Below, piece by piece: positions 49,959 through 62,128 of a DNA stretch of 64,000 nucleotides. Each line of letters begins with the position of its first letter. The first letter of the stretch is position 1. The translations under genes were made by a program, and so were the position numbers. The DNA comes from Rhabditoides inermis. Lineage: Eukaryota > Nematoda > Chromadorea > Rhabditida > Rhabditidae. The notes under the pieces were generated by a model. The model did no database searches, was not told the DNA's origin, and was given only the letters and a program-made list of their open reading frames with translations. The stretch covers positions 124,001 to 188,000 of the forward strand of contig CAWZYM010000331.1 of the NCBI GenBank assembly GCA_963966185.1. The letters run 5' to 3'.

Positions 49959-51827
49959 TCCTCCCATTGCAGTGAGGCGTACTACAAGTCGGCCGAGTTG
50001 ATCCTGCCTCCCTCGTATCTCATGTTCGAGGACACTGTCCACAAGGGAGTCCCAGGGTACGAGTGGACGGATGTCGACAGGGCGCAGCTGGATGGGGTGA
50101 GTGTGTTTCCGTTTATCTGTCCGTCTGTCGGTATGTTTGTCTGCCCGGTCCGTACGTGTGTTTGTCCGTCGTCCGTCCGTTGTCTGTCCGGAAAGTAAAA
50201 TAGACAGATGCAGGCCTTGTTCTAGGTTCTCTGTGTGTATTCGGAAAGCGGGGAGACAGGGAGGGAGAGAGAGAGAGAATCTTTCAGTACAAGCACGCGT
50301 GGATGCTCTTGTGGGCGGTGTCGACTGTGGGCGTTCTGGTGATGATGCTCGTCATCATCCCCCAGTTCTTCGACTTCAACGACAGCAAGGGCAACCCCAG
50401 CCACCTCGTGAGTATCGTTCTGATTCTGTAGTTGTGACGAAAGACAGTCTCGCGGCAATAGCAGAACCTCGTGAGTATGAGTTATATTTTCAGTTCTGAT
50501 GTAGTATTGTTATGTTTCTTCTCTTTCGCAATTTCCACTTCGTGAGTACAGATCCGTTTTGTAGGTGTAGGTGTGGGAGTATAGTGATATGATGTGAGTA
50601 CAGTTATGTAGATGAGTATAGTGATGTTCTCTCGCAAATCGCTTGTTGTGGTCATCAGAGAAAGAAAGAGAGCCCAGCGACAATAGCGGCAAAACAAGAG
50701 AAAAGACGGATAGAGCACCGTATTCGAACTGCTAGCGAGATAGTGCATCACTTTTAAATCACAATATCTTTTCGCTTTGTTTCACTTTTTTTAGTGAAAA
50801 CCATATATGCATTGGTTGGTACATTCATAGTTCGTGATGAAGTACTCTTTTGTTTATGACTCCTACGTGCTTCTCAGAATTGAATCAGTGATCTGCTACC
50901 TTATCTATCTAGGTCTAGGGGTTTATGGATTTCGGTTGACGAAGGTAGAGTGATACGGGAATAGTGAGGGACCTCGTGACTGGATCGAAGATACCACGAG
51001 CGGTCACTTGCCTGAATGAACTTTTCAGCGTTTACACCAGACAGATACCATTGTGTTTGTGAGTGATGGTGATGATATAGGTGCGCTTCACATTGCTATC
51101 ACGTATTTACAGTCGGCTGTCTGCTGCTTATCACTGATTGGCACTGACCGATTGAGTTGGTAGCAGAGCCTGCGTGGTTGTGTGGGGGCGTGCGGACGAA
51201 TAATCGGATTAGAACTCACTCTCCATTTTTTGATAAGTTGGTCTGGAGGGGGGAGACATGTGATGATCAACTAGAGACAGGAACAGGATACGGGGTGAAC
51301 CACTTTCCACAATGTGTATGATTCAAAAGAACACTAAATATTAGCGAGGGTTTGCGTTGCAATGTAATCTGAACTAAAGTGACATCATAATGAACATGAC
51401 ATCATAATAAACATGACATCATAATGAAACACGTTCCAGTGTCTGGTGCGCCGCGGTCTCGCCAAGGTGCTCACCGCCGTCGTTGTCATCTACGTGCTGG
51501 GTACGCCCCCCCCCCCCTTTATCTCTCTCTCTCTCTCTCTCTCCATCTCTCCCTCTCTCTCTCTTTTCCCCTCTCTTCCTCTCTCTTCCTCTCTCTTCCT
51601 CTCTCTTCCTCTCGCTTCCTCTCTCTCCCCCTCTCTCTCCTTCTCCCTCTTCCTACAGTTCCGTTCTGATTCTGTGTTGACAGCGATCATATTAATTGAT
51701 TATCGATTGGTATTGATTGAATAATTCAGCGCTGGGCGCTGCGATCTTCAACGTTTGGTGGGTGTCGGCGCCTGCTACTGCCAGCTTCAGACAGCACTTC
51801 AACGACGCAGCCAAGGAGGAGGTGGGA

Positions 51828-51875
<48 letters not shown>

Positions 51876-52763
51876 GTCTGTCTCTCTTTCTCTCACTCTC
51901 TCTTCTCTCCCCCCCCCTCTTCTCTCTCTCTCCCCCTCTTCTCTCTCTCTCTCTCTCTCCCTCTTCTCTCCCCCCCCCTTCTCTCCCCTTCTCTCTCTCT
52001 CTTTCTCTCATCCTTCCCTCTTCCCAGCACTTCCTCGACATGGTCAAGGAGCGTCTGGAGTGCGTCCTCGACGACGACAAGGAGGTCGAGCCGGAGCACG
52101 TGCGTTGTTTATTTGTTTACTTGTTTACATGTTTACAAGCTACATGACTCTTTCTACTCACGTGTATTTAGATCGACGGTCCTCGGGTGGTAGTAAAGGT
52201 GTGGTTGAGTGTGTGGCGAATGCAGTCCAGAAATGTGCATGACTTCTACTGGAAACTTCTTAGAATGTGTGTATAACTGAACCTCTCATCCTTTCACTAT
52301 GTGTGAATGATTCGGCATGACAAAGGATGTACGATGAAGAGATAGATGTCTGTGTGAATGGTACTGGTATGGTGCATGAGCTGCAAGGTGTGGTGTGAGA
52401 CTTCTTCATTCGCAACGCATGACAGCATGCAGTGACTGAACTTTTTAAACTCCTCGTGCTTGCAGAGGTGTTACGAGCAAGTGCGTATGTCGATCATCCG
52501 CGATTCCTGGGTCGACGCCCTCGCTATCACCTTTGTGGTGAATAGATTTTAATCATAATCAAATTATCACACTTGGATCACCTCACTTTTTAGGTCGGAC
52601 ATATTGTGGCGATTCTTCTGATTCCCATCTTCAACAAGAGTGAGTGTTTATTTTTCTATTTTCAAAATGTATTGTATAAATTATATTTTTTGCAGAGCTC
52701 TTCAAGGATGACGACGAGATTGGATACGTGAAGGCTGACCAGAAGACGCTTATCGAAGCCTAG
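49316..52763 (+). CDS. Four-pass membrane protein, family not recognised (10 exons, 260 aa)
   Basis: Four hydrophobic segments: YKYAVFLFCGFEFFYTSCVL near residue 14; WMLLWAVSTVGVLVMMLVII near 80; VLTAVVVIYVLALGAAIFNV near 125; ALAITFVVGHIVAILLIPIF near 220. A hydrophilic loop of about 80 residues before the last segment holds two cysteines (LECVL, RCYEQ). The topology resembles tetraspanins, but the CCG signature is absent. The acidic tail ends LIEA. Exons: 49316-49416, 49973-50096, 50288-50407, 51440-51500, 51730-51821, 52028-52099, 52172-52198, 52466-52537, 52594-52639, 52696-52763. ATG is one base after ATTCAG. A nematode-restricted family is possible. No function is claimed. Confidence 0.8.
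49888..49956. repeat. Compound (CA)n(GA)n microsatellite
   Basis: A CA run passes directly into a GA run, ending 16 bases before exon 49973-50096. Confidence 0.9.
51501..52020 (+). repeat. CT-rich tracts in two introns of the four-pass gene
   Basis: CT/CTTCCT tracts at 51512-51650 and 51830-52018. They begin within about 12 bases of the donors of exons 51440-51500 and 51730-51821 and fill most of each intron. Confidence 0.85.
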
Positions 52764-53339
52764 ACTGTCTGCTTCTCTCATTTCCCCTCACTCTCTCACA
52801 CACCTCTACCCAGACCACCCACGACGACACCGCACTAATTGGCCAGAATGTTAGCCACTTTCCATAATTCGGGTCAGAATTGCTATCTTGAATATGTTTA
52901 TAATTTTGATCTATATAATACTGTTTGTACTGTTTTGTAATAATAAGAATTGCGATATATTGCTCAAGTATGATAAAGAGAATACGGAATGTGTGGCGTT
53001 TGTATTGCATGAATATTTACAAGTCGAAACTAATTATTCAAAACACGATAACTCCTTTTGTTCAGCGTTACGATAGAAAACGAATATTATTTATTTCACT
53101 CGTTTGGGATTACTATAGTAATTTAAAACTAAACATAATCAAGTTAGCATGTCCGCAAAGTAGGTTGTCATAATCGAACATTTCGCATTAACTGTCATTA
53201 GTATTTCATCGTAGTCGATTATTTTCATGTGTTTTTTTTTAATTTTTGTGCGTTTATCATGCCAAGTTTTGAGAACTTTCTGTATTCTACTTTCATATTT
53301 GACCATTACGCTATAGTATAATATATTATATAAGTCTAG
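52764..53339. other. Spacer between the four-pass and F-box genes
   Basis: A 576-base AT-rich spacer on a shared coding strand. No canonical AATAAA and no frame worth calling. TCTAG lies directly before the next ATG. The gap is longer than typical nematode operon spacing, so an operon is possible but not indicated. Confidence 0.5.
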
Positions 53340-56300
53340 ATGCCTCGTGGTCGCGGTGGTGGTCGCCGAGGCGGCGGCCGAGCGGCTGCTGCTCAACCCG
53401 ACGGAGCTCAGAATGACCGACCGGCACGCGGTCGGCGCCCAGCCAACAACGACGACGAGCACAACGACCAGCCCGGACCCGCCAACGCCCAGGCCGCTCA
53501 GCCCAGGAGGAGCGCGCGCATCAGGGTACGTTTTGTTTTCAGGTTTTCACTTATTATGGGTTTGCAATGTTGTTTTCATAATTTACAATAAATTTACAGC
53601 AAGCTGTCGAGGCGGCGGCGAACCCGGCTGCTCCTTTGGCCAACCCTGTTGTCGCCCGCGCTGTAGCCCGCGCTGCAGCTGCTGCTCCGCATAATGTACG
53701 CAACGGCAGAATGATGGGACCCGGCGCGCCCCCTGCCGATCCTCGCCCTCCCCGTGCTGTCCCTCCCCGCGCCGACGCCCCTAACGTTCATGTCCACAAC
53801 CCTGCGCCCTTCCGCGTGCCCCGCGACGTCGTGCACTTTGGCGGCAGACAGTTCGTCTTGCCCCCGCCGCCTCGCGTGAGTGTTATTATGTTTTTTTGTA
53901 TATTCTTATTATTGTATATTGTATAATATGCAAATTCATATGTGTTTTCAGCGTTTCGTCCTCCCACGCGGTCTCGACCAGGTGATCCGCGACATTGGCA
54001 GACAGCACGGACAGAGGTGATTACTGGAAAACTGTGATTCATGTTTTGCGATTAAATGCAGTGCAAATACATACACGTTAATCTTATGTTGCAGAATTCG
54101 CGACTTCCGCCTTGACGAGGATGAGGACGAGATGATCGACGACGAGGAGGAGGAGGTGGACGGAGAGGACGACAACGACCGCGCCATGGCACTTCATGTG
54201 AGTTTTATTTATTTCTAATTGTTTTATTATTATAAATAACATTTTGTGTACAGGACGAACTGCTTGACTTGATGGAGGGCGAGGAGAGGGATCTGATGGA
54301 CATGGAGGAGGACGCGTTCGCTGACGACGAAGATGATGCATTCCGGGAACACCTGGTGAGTAATCATACAATCGTTGTATTCGTAATCGTACATTGTTGA
54401 ACCCGGCAGTATTCAATAAATAATAAATGAATAAATAAAATCAGCGCGACTGGGCGGGCGACGACGAGGAAGACGTGGACGATGATGAGGAGGAGATGGA
54501 CGACGAGGACATGTTCGACGGCGGCCACGGCGGCCCCTACTTCGACTTCAACCGCGGCGCAGTCAGGGTATGCTTTTGTGCGTCTTCATCAACTTAACTA
54601 GAGCGTATTTGCGCCAATCTACGACCAACACAAAGATTGTCTTTATTATTATTATTATTGTTATTATTATTATTATTATTATTATTGTTTTGTCAGATCC
54701 GCTTCGGCCACCACGGTCTGGACCACGTGGGCATGGCGCCGAACGAGTTGTTCGTGCCGCCGGGCGAGCGCCGACCCGCATTCGATCCCGTATTCGAGCC
54801 GCCCAGGAGGGACGGACAGGGAAACAAGCGCCGCGCCGACGACAAGAAGGTGATTAATACGTGTACACACCGCTCTGGCATCTCGTGTAAACCTCGTTCT
54901 GAATAGAGATTTGATTTGATGAACTGTAATTTGTAAGCATCATCGTTTGAGTGTGGCGACAAGCGTGCGCGCCTGGACGTGGACGCGCCGCCGCCGCTCG
55001 ACCCCAACGCCGCCACCTTCAACGACCTGCCCGACAATGTCATGGTGGGAAGGGGGATGATTCTGATATTCATGCCGCGATGCTGGTTATGTGAATTGTG
55101 ATACTCACTAGGATTGTTGCTAGTGCTACCACATCATCTAAAATTGTATGTCGAAATCAAGTTTGTGTATCAGTGTGTGTCTCAGATTCCAGTTAACAAA
55201 ATATTGTTGAACACGTTGCAGGCGTCCATCTTCCGCCGCCTGCCCGTGCGCCGTCGCATCGTCATCGAGCGAGTGTGCGCGCGATGGAGGAAGTGAGTTG
55301 TCTTTATAGTTGTATTGGTTATTGGTTGTGAACCTGCGTAGTGCAAGCACATTCGATATTGATCTCTTCTGTGTTGATGGCCATTTGACCAATCATTGTT
55401 GTGTATATCACACTGTCTCTGTAAGAATCGAACACTTTTCGGGCATGTGGTTACTAGGAGTTATGTCAGCGCACATTGGGGTTATCGAAGGTTCTCTACA
55501 AGATGCAAATAGTCGTTTTTGTCAAATATGCAAATTTGGCCCATTAAGGGACCACTACCTCAAATCGGTCAGTTTTTGTCAAAACACTTCAAATAAAGAC
55601 TCGTTCGACTCCTTATCCGAATTTAAGAACTTTTTCATATACTAAACTTTTCGAAAAAAAAAGGTTTGAAAAAGTTATGAGCACAAAAATGAAAAAAATT
55701 GCATATTTTCAATTTTTATGAGTATGTTCCGGTCCGAAAAAACAAAAATGAATTACACCATTAGAAAGAGCGTTTTATGTTTAGTTTGCATGATTTTTAA
55801 CACAAAAATCGATTTTACCGTCTTTCGCCATCCAGACGATTGAAAGTGGTCCAGACAGCAGAAATGGGGCTGTGTGAACGTTTTCATGTTATATCAATCC
55901 GAAAAAACAAAAACTAAATACACCATCAGAATCTACGTGTTTTGTTTTGTAAATGAGCACGTTTTCACGAAAATCGATTGCACTGTCTTTCACAATCCGG
56001 ACAGTTGAAAGTTGTCAAAAAGGATTGATTAACGTCGTTAATAAGTTACAGTTGAATTCATTTCTCAAGAAAACACGAGAATCTACGCGTTCCCTATAAA
56101 GGACAAAACGCGTAGATTCTGATACTACAATCTGTTCTAGTTGATTCAGATTGATACAACAGGTAAACTGAACAGAACTGTGTGCATTGTTTACAGATCA
56201 TTTTCAACTGTCCGGATTGTGAAAGACAGTGCAATCGATTTTCGTGAAAACGTGCTCATTTACAAAACAAAACACGTAGATTCTGATGGTGTATTTAGTT

Positions 56301-59300
56301 TTTGTTTTTTCGAATTGATATAACATGAAAACGTTCACACAGCCCCATTTCTGCTGCCTGGACCACTTTCAATCGTTTGGATGGCGAAAGACGGTCCAAT
56401 CGATTTTTGTGTTAAAATTCATGCAAACTAAACATGAAACGCTCTTTCTAGTGGTGTAATTCATTTTTGTTTTTTCGGACCGGAACATATTCATAAAAAT
56501 GGAAAATATGCAAATTTTTCATTTTTTGGTCATAACTTTTTCAAATCAATTTTTTTCGAAAAGTTCAGTATATGAAAAAGTTCTTAAAATCGGATAAGAA
56601 ATCGAACGAGTTCTTATTTGAAGTGTTTTGACAAAAACTGACCGATTTGAGGTAGTGGTCCCTTAATGGGCCAAATTTGCATATTTGACAAAAACGACTA
56701 TTTGCATCTTGTAGAGGACCTTTGATAACCCCAATGTGCGCTGACATAGCTCCTAGTAACCACCTCGTCCGATTCTTACAGAGACAGTGTGATATGTTGC
56801 GGGTTATGAGTTCCGTTGCAGAGACTGGCTCGGAACGATTAGTGTTAGTATCGAGTGATAATGTTATTTATCTCTTCTGTGTTGATCGTCATTTGACCAA
56901 TCATTGTTGCGTATATGTTGCGGGTTTTTTTGGAGCAGGAGCACTGTGCGTAAAAAAAGATGTACATGCCCCCCTTCGCAGACTGGCCCGTAACGATTCG
57001 TGGACGGCGCAGCGCTCTCTCAAGTACGAGGACATGATGGGCCGCATCCGGTGTCCCATCGACGAGTTTTACTCCCACGCCCATATCCATCGCACTCGCG
57101 TCGACAACAATGCGGTACTGTATTTGTATTTTTGTTGGTTTTATTTTTAATGAATCAATATGTTGTTGTAGATGCGCAAGGTGCTGGAGCGATGCGGCCG
57201 CTACCTCACCCACATTGACCTCTCCCAGTTTCGCGACATGCTCGATTACAAGTGGGTTGGATTTATTATTCGATTGGTTTGAGGCATTCGAGGGAAAAAT
57301 AAACGTTAATTATTGAGTTTTTTTATTCACGGTTATTTACGAGGTTGTTGAAACACATTTTGAATATGATTAACGCGTCGCAGGGTGTGCGCGTCGATCG
57401 AGTCGTTTGCGGGCGAGCGGCTGACGTCTCTCTCGCTGCGCGGCCTGCTGCTCACCAACACGAGCCTCAACCGACTCGGACGCACCTGCGTCAACCTCCG
57501 CCACATTGACCTCGCCAACTGCTTCAAGGTAGACCAGTTGTACTACTCGAGTGATTGTCATTGTTATTCAAGTCAGATTTATATATGTATTGAAGGATTG
57601 ATACGTATTTATTGTGGGCTGTGTTTTGAAACGTCAATTGCATATTGCATTTTGTTCAGGAGAGCGTGCTAGAGCGCGGTCTGGCCGGGTTCCTGGGCAA
57701 GGCGACCAAGCTGACGTCGATCAACCTCTCCGAGAACGACCGCTTCAGAGTGGGTGGACTGGCACTGGCATGTCATGTACACGTGTTCATGTTGTCTCTG
57801 CAGGGCGTGCCGTCACTCGAGAACCTGCCGCCGACGATGGAGAAGGTTGTGCTCAACTGCTGCAACCAGTGAGTGAACCAATGAACACGTTTATTTCACG
57901 TTTACGTTTATTACGTTATAATTTAAAATACATTTCTTTGCAGGGTGTCTGCGGCTGCTCTGGAGGCGGCGCGTCGTCGCTGCCCCCAGCTGCACACGCT
58001 GGAGATCAACTCGATAGACGGGTGGCCGGCACACGAGATGAACAGAGTGTTCTGCCAAGAATTCACCAGGTCAGACAATACAATACGTTTATCACGATCT
58101 TTCATCGACACAATGAGTTTTTGGCGATGTGCAAGTGCGCCTATGGGCAGACCGCAGACAAGACAATCAACCCACACTAGTCTAAGCACTTTATTAACGA
58201 CGGTAGTTCAAATGTTCAAGACAAGTTTAAGTTGTAAGTGTTAAGGTATACGATCAAGAAAGGAGACTAGTAACATTTTGGTTGTGTTTGTGTAAGCTCA
58301 GGTTTCACGAGAAGGTGACTTTCATGACTTGTGTGCACTCGACGGGGAGAGGGTGGGGGTTGGAGGCGGCGGCGGTGGGAACGGTCGGTCCGGGGGACGG
58401 TGTGGTGTTGCCGTTTCCGGACGACGACGACTTGGACACCTTGACCTCTGCGGGTCGCTCGGCGGATGGAGGAACGACCGACGGACCATTGTGCGCGGTT
58501 GGGCCCTCGTTCACCGGCAGAGGCTTGGCGGCCGTGCGCTTGTGCAAGCTCTGCTCCTTCTCCAAACTACTCATGATGTCTTCCGCCGGCATGATCGGGT
58601 GCTCCTTCCACCGCAGCCTGAATCAGTTATGCACTCCAAGAGTTTAACTTAACTCACTTGGCGCGCTCTAGTTGCATGTTGACGGAGGCGCGCTCGCTGG
58701 GCATGGTCTCCTTGGTGTTGAGGTTGCGCTCGCGCCAGCTCAGCTTGTCCCGATCCGTCGGCAGCATCACCGCGTTGGACAAGAACGTGTTCCTGCGTGA
58801 TGTGATGTTGTGTGAGGGATACCCTCCCTCAAGCGCTCACTTGCGAAGCGTCTGACACCGGAACATTTTGCGGTCGGTGATTTGGTTGAGATCGGCGTAC
58901 GCGTCGTGGTAGTACTGCAATATTGAAAATCCATATACCAATATGTCACCAATATGTCAATATATACCAATACATACATATGTCAATGTGCGTATCTTCG
59001 ATGTACCTGTTCGTCGGCGGAGTGCACTTCGATGGGGATTTTGTTGACGCAGCGGATCATCTCGTGTGCAATGTAGGTGATCTCGCGCAAGTTGTACATG
59101 AAGTTCTTCTCGTTAGGCTGGTCAAAGTCAAAGTCCTCGGGCTGAAAAAAAGGTTTCAGGTAAGAAGTAGGCATGATTCACGTGTCATGGCCAGGATGCC
59201 TATGTATGGATATGGATACCTTATTGGCGACCTCCTGCTCGTTTCGGTCGCTGTTGCTGCCGCTGTACGTGTACTTTCCGGGTTTCTTGAGCGGCTTGTT

Positions 59301-61611
59301 GAGCGAGTATTTTTTGACGTACTTTGTGTCGTCTTCGGGCTGCTCTCCTCCCACCCCGCCTCCTCCAGCCGCCCCCTTCTCTTTGGATGTGGTGGTGACA
59401 GAGCTGGAGTGTGGAACAGCCACGGCCGCCTTGGCTGCGTTGGCCTCGGCTTCCTTGTCCTTCTTCTGCTTGTCTGCCGCCTCCTTGCGCTTTCGCGTAC
59501 TCCACGAACCCTTGTCCTTGTTGTAGCCCTTCATCGAATACTCGATATCACCGATCTTGGAGCGTTGGGGAGAGCGCTAAAGTATTAGAATATTTACTGT
59601 TCGAATTCGTCTGTCACCTGTTTCTTGACTCCGTCTGCTTCGACGATCTTGTTGAGGAGTGCCGTGTTTGGAGTGGCGCCCATGGATATCATGAGCTTCT
59701 CCATCTGCCTCTTTTCCTTGAGCATGTCGCGCTTGCTCCTCGTCAGATCTTCGAATGACGGGTACGCGTTTTGCAGCAGGTACACGGGCGAGTGAGCACT
59801 CACCTGATCACATTAGTTTGACCTACATGTTTTCCCCACGCATACCTCTCTCGTCTCCTTTACGGGCGGCTGGTGTTGGGACACGGATCGCGCTGGCGGC
59901 GCCTTCCGGTCGCTCTCCGTTTTAACATCTCTCTTCTTGACATTTTTCGGCAAACACATTTCTGGAGGTGGATCATGCGATTATGATTGACAGACAAAGT
60001 ACTCTGCACTCACATTACGAGTGGGACGCGAGTCGACTGCGCAGGTCAGTCGACCTCGCGGCTCGAGTGGTGATGAAGGAATGACACGCAAGGGGAGGAA
60101 CGCGACGTGATACGTTGAAAGTTTCCAGGGATCGCGAATCACGTATATTCTAATATCTTTTTCCATTTCAGTCTGCGCGTGCTGCGCTTCAGCGACTGCG
60201 CGGCGATAGGAGCTGCGATGGGTGGGGACGGGGCGGGCGGAGACGAGGCGATGGGGCTCGGAGAGCTCAAGAACCTCGAGCAGCTCATCGTCCTCGACAA
60301 CCTCGTCATCACCGACAGGGTGAGTTCTACTGTCTACTAGGATAGAACCACAGAACTCGGATGAAGAAGAAGTGTGGTTGTAGGTGTTCACTGCGATCTG
60401 CCGCGGCTGCTCGGACCTGCGCGTGTTCCACGCGGGCAACGCCCCGCCGCTGAGCGAGAACTCGCTCAGTGAGCTGTACCGCCTGCGCCGCCTCGAGGAC
60501 GTGGACATGACCCGCAACACAAACCTCACCGACTCGATCGTCACCAGCGTCGCCGTCAACAAGACGCTCAAGGTGGGAGCAGGTGGATCAAGTGGCGGTC
60601 CGAAACACTACTGCCTTTGAAACATTTGATATCTTTTCGAAACACTTGGGATGGTTTCCAAAGAGACTGACCGCGTCTTGAGAGAGAGATGAGAAGGATT
60701 AATAAGATGGGTGGTTTCAGCGCGCCAACCTGCAGTACTGCACCCGTCTGACGAACGACGCGGTGGCGACGCTGCTCGCCAACTGCGACCAGCTCGAGTA
60801 CCTCGTTCTCACTGGGTGGGTGGGAAGATTCAAGAGGCGAAGATGGGAGTGGTGATGATATGTTTCAGATGCCAGCAGCTGACGGCTGATCTGACCGGGA
60901 TTATCAAGGAGGCTATGGATAAGAGGAAGTGGGTTTTTTTGTTTGGTCTTGCTTGAACTTTATCGCTCATCCATCGAAGATTATATCTCAATTCAATGGA
61001 TTGATGAATAGTTTGAGTGAAACTTGTTTTGTTCAGTTCAACTTGATGATCATTGTCGAGTTATTTGTGTGAGAGTAATGAGAATGATGTGAAACATTTA
61101 TTGAATGGTTTTGGTCAAGGATATTATTTGGCTTCCCGACGCTACTCTGGGCATAATTGATGTTTTGATTTGAGTTATGATTACATAACGCGATACCGGA
61201 TCGATTTTGAATTAAAAAAAATTGAATCAGTCAAAGCGACTCTGACAAAAATATCCGAATAAAAAAATTGAATTGATTGTGGTGTCAGGGATGAGCATTC
61301 CAGTTTAGTAATATACGATTCTGAATAAATGACTTGATTTGATTTGATTTGAGGGATCGTCACGGCGACGCGGCTGTGGCGCTGCAGCTGAACACTCAGA
61401 GGACGGCGCTGCGGGGAGCCGACCCCATCGGACACGCACTGGTCAAGATGATGAGGGGAGAGTGGTACGAGATGTGAGTGGGGGGATAGGGAGAGGGATA
61501 GACGGAGGAGAGGAAGGTGTATCGTTCAGGGACCGCGTGCGCAACGCGATCGGCTTTGGCGTTGGCGTGCCGTTCTTTGCCAACCCCATCGAGCTGATGC
61601 AGCCCATCTGA
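53340..61611 (+). CDS. F-box/leucine-rich-repeat protein with RG-rich and acidic N-terminus (21 exons, 834 aa)
   Basis: Likely substrate receptor of an SCF (SKP1-cullin-F-box) ubiquitin ligase. N-terminus MPRGRGGGRRGGGR, then Ala/Pro/Arg-rich and strongly acidic segments (DEDEDEMIDDEEEEVD; DDEEDVDDDEEEMDDEDMFD), an F-box at 359-391 (NDLPDNVMASIFRRLPVRRR then VCARW), and LRRs of AMN1/FBXL type (LTSLSLRGLLL, LRHIDLANC, LTSINLSEN, LQYCTRLTNDAVATLL, LEYLVLTGCQQLT). Exons: 53340-53525, 53600-53875, 53952-54016, 54095-54197, 54254-54355, 54445-54567, 54697-54849, 54952-55044, 55222-55292, 56982-57114, 57172-57251, 57384-57528, 57660-57749, 57804-57868, 57944-58069, 60172-60319, 60384-60572, 60721-60815, 60869-60928, 61354-61473, 61530-61611. 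The exon at 54952 uses a TTTGAG acceptor. One intron holds a foldback element, another a nested gene. Confidence 0.9.
54640..54688. repeat. (ATT)n microsatellite
   Basis: About 15 ATT/GTT triplets, ending eight bases before exon 54697-54849 of the F-box gene. Confidence 0.9.
55409..56791. mobile_element. 1383-bp foldback element with about 600-bp inverted arms
   Basis: The left arm (55409-56010) and right arm (56202-56791) are reverse complements with over 90 percent identity by eye, separated by a 191-base spacer. The ends are CACACTGTCTCTGTAAGAATCG and its complement. An ATAT duplication flanks it (55405-55408 and 56792-56795); a TA duplication with one more base per end is equally possible. 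The related copy of the flank at 56871 lacks the element, showing the empty site. No transposase. It lies in F-box intron 55293-56981 and would form a long hairpin in the pre-mRNA. Confidence 0.85.
56796..56845 (+). pseudogene. Duplicated decoy copy of an F-box exon start
   Basis: GTTGCAGAGACTGGCTCGGA then ACGATTAG mimics the true acceptor and exon start at 56977-57000 (CGCAGACTGGCCCGTAACGA). Both are preceded by GTATATGTTGCGGG and a TCTTCTGTGTTGAT..CCAATCATTGTTG segment. The copy reaches a TAG soon after, so it is a dead duplicate. Confidence 0.6.
58190..58195 (-). other. Poly(A) signal of the nested lysine-rich gene
   Basis: AATAAA on the minus strand, 110 bases past the stop codon and still inside the host intron. 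Confidence 0.65.
58305..59959 (-). CDS. Lysine-rich protein of unknown family, nested in an F-box-gene intron (7 exons, 437 aa)
   Basis: Exons on the minus strand: 59959-59846, 59803-59618, 59576-59220, 59141-59007, 58914-58841, 58792-58658, 58617-58305; all phases close. The protein is hydrophilic and basic, with no signal peptide or membrane segment. A conserved-looking part is YLLQNAYPSFEDLTRSKRD then KEKRQMEKLMISMGATPN (residues about 46-84). A K/A/E-rich low-complexity stretch follows, then a helical part (FMYNLREITYIAHEMIRC; YYHDAYADLNQITDRKMF; LSWRERNLNTKETMPSERAS) and a Ser/Pro-rich tail. I do not recognise the family. The nuclear-looking composition is only a hint. It lies within host intron 58070-60171 on the opposite strand. 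Confidence 0.8.
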
Positions 61612-62128
61612 GTAGGGTTGTGTGCTCAGTTACAGTATCCCCTATTCGTGTACCCGACATGTAGATCTCTACGGATTTTATTGATTGTGCAGTGACTTTA
61701 TTATATCGTTATCCATCGAGTTGATAATGTACGTATTTGCCCTGTTTGTTCTTCTCATCTCGTGATGTATATTCGTTCGCTGCTGGTACTCGAAGGGTGT
61801 GTGACTGATTGTGTTATCACAAGCCACCCCTTCTTGACCACGCCTCTCTCTTGTCTCGCGTGTTGTTAATCGCTATGGACTTGTCGTGTTGTTTGTCGTA
61901 TAATTATTTAATCAATATAGTATATCGTGTACATATTTTCCTGATAAATAGTATATCATGTACTGTTTCTGGTTTGTGATGTCGCTAATGCAACTGGTTT
62001 CGATGACCATGTGATATCTCATTGATTGCGTTGTGCTGTGCATAATGTATGCGGGGGTCAGTGTGGGTGTGGGATTAGTGATGGAGAGAGGTGAGGTGTA
62101 TTGATTGCAGGTTGGGTAGAGCAGGAGA
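61612..62128. other. Spacer between the F-box and Asterix genes
   Basis: 517 bases with no supported gene. An acceptor ATTGCAG ends at 62110, 18 bases before the Asterix start, so a 5' UTR intron or trans-splice site is likely. No AATAAA is seen for the F-box gene. Confidence 0.5.

Noticed and set aside
53347..53694. Alternative frame over the F-box N-terminus
   Set aside because: The MPRGRGGG frame splices in phase with every downstream exon; the other frame does not.
61612..62128. Operon between the F-box and Asterix genes
   Set aside because: The 517-base spacing is longer than the usual short intercistronic gap, and no SL2-type signal can be judged from the DNA alone.
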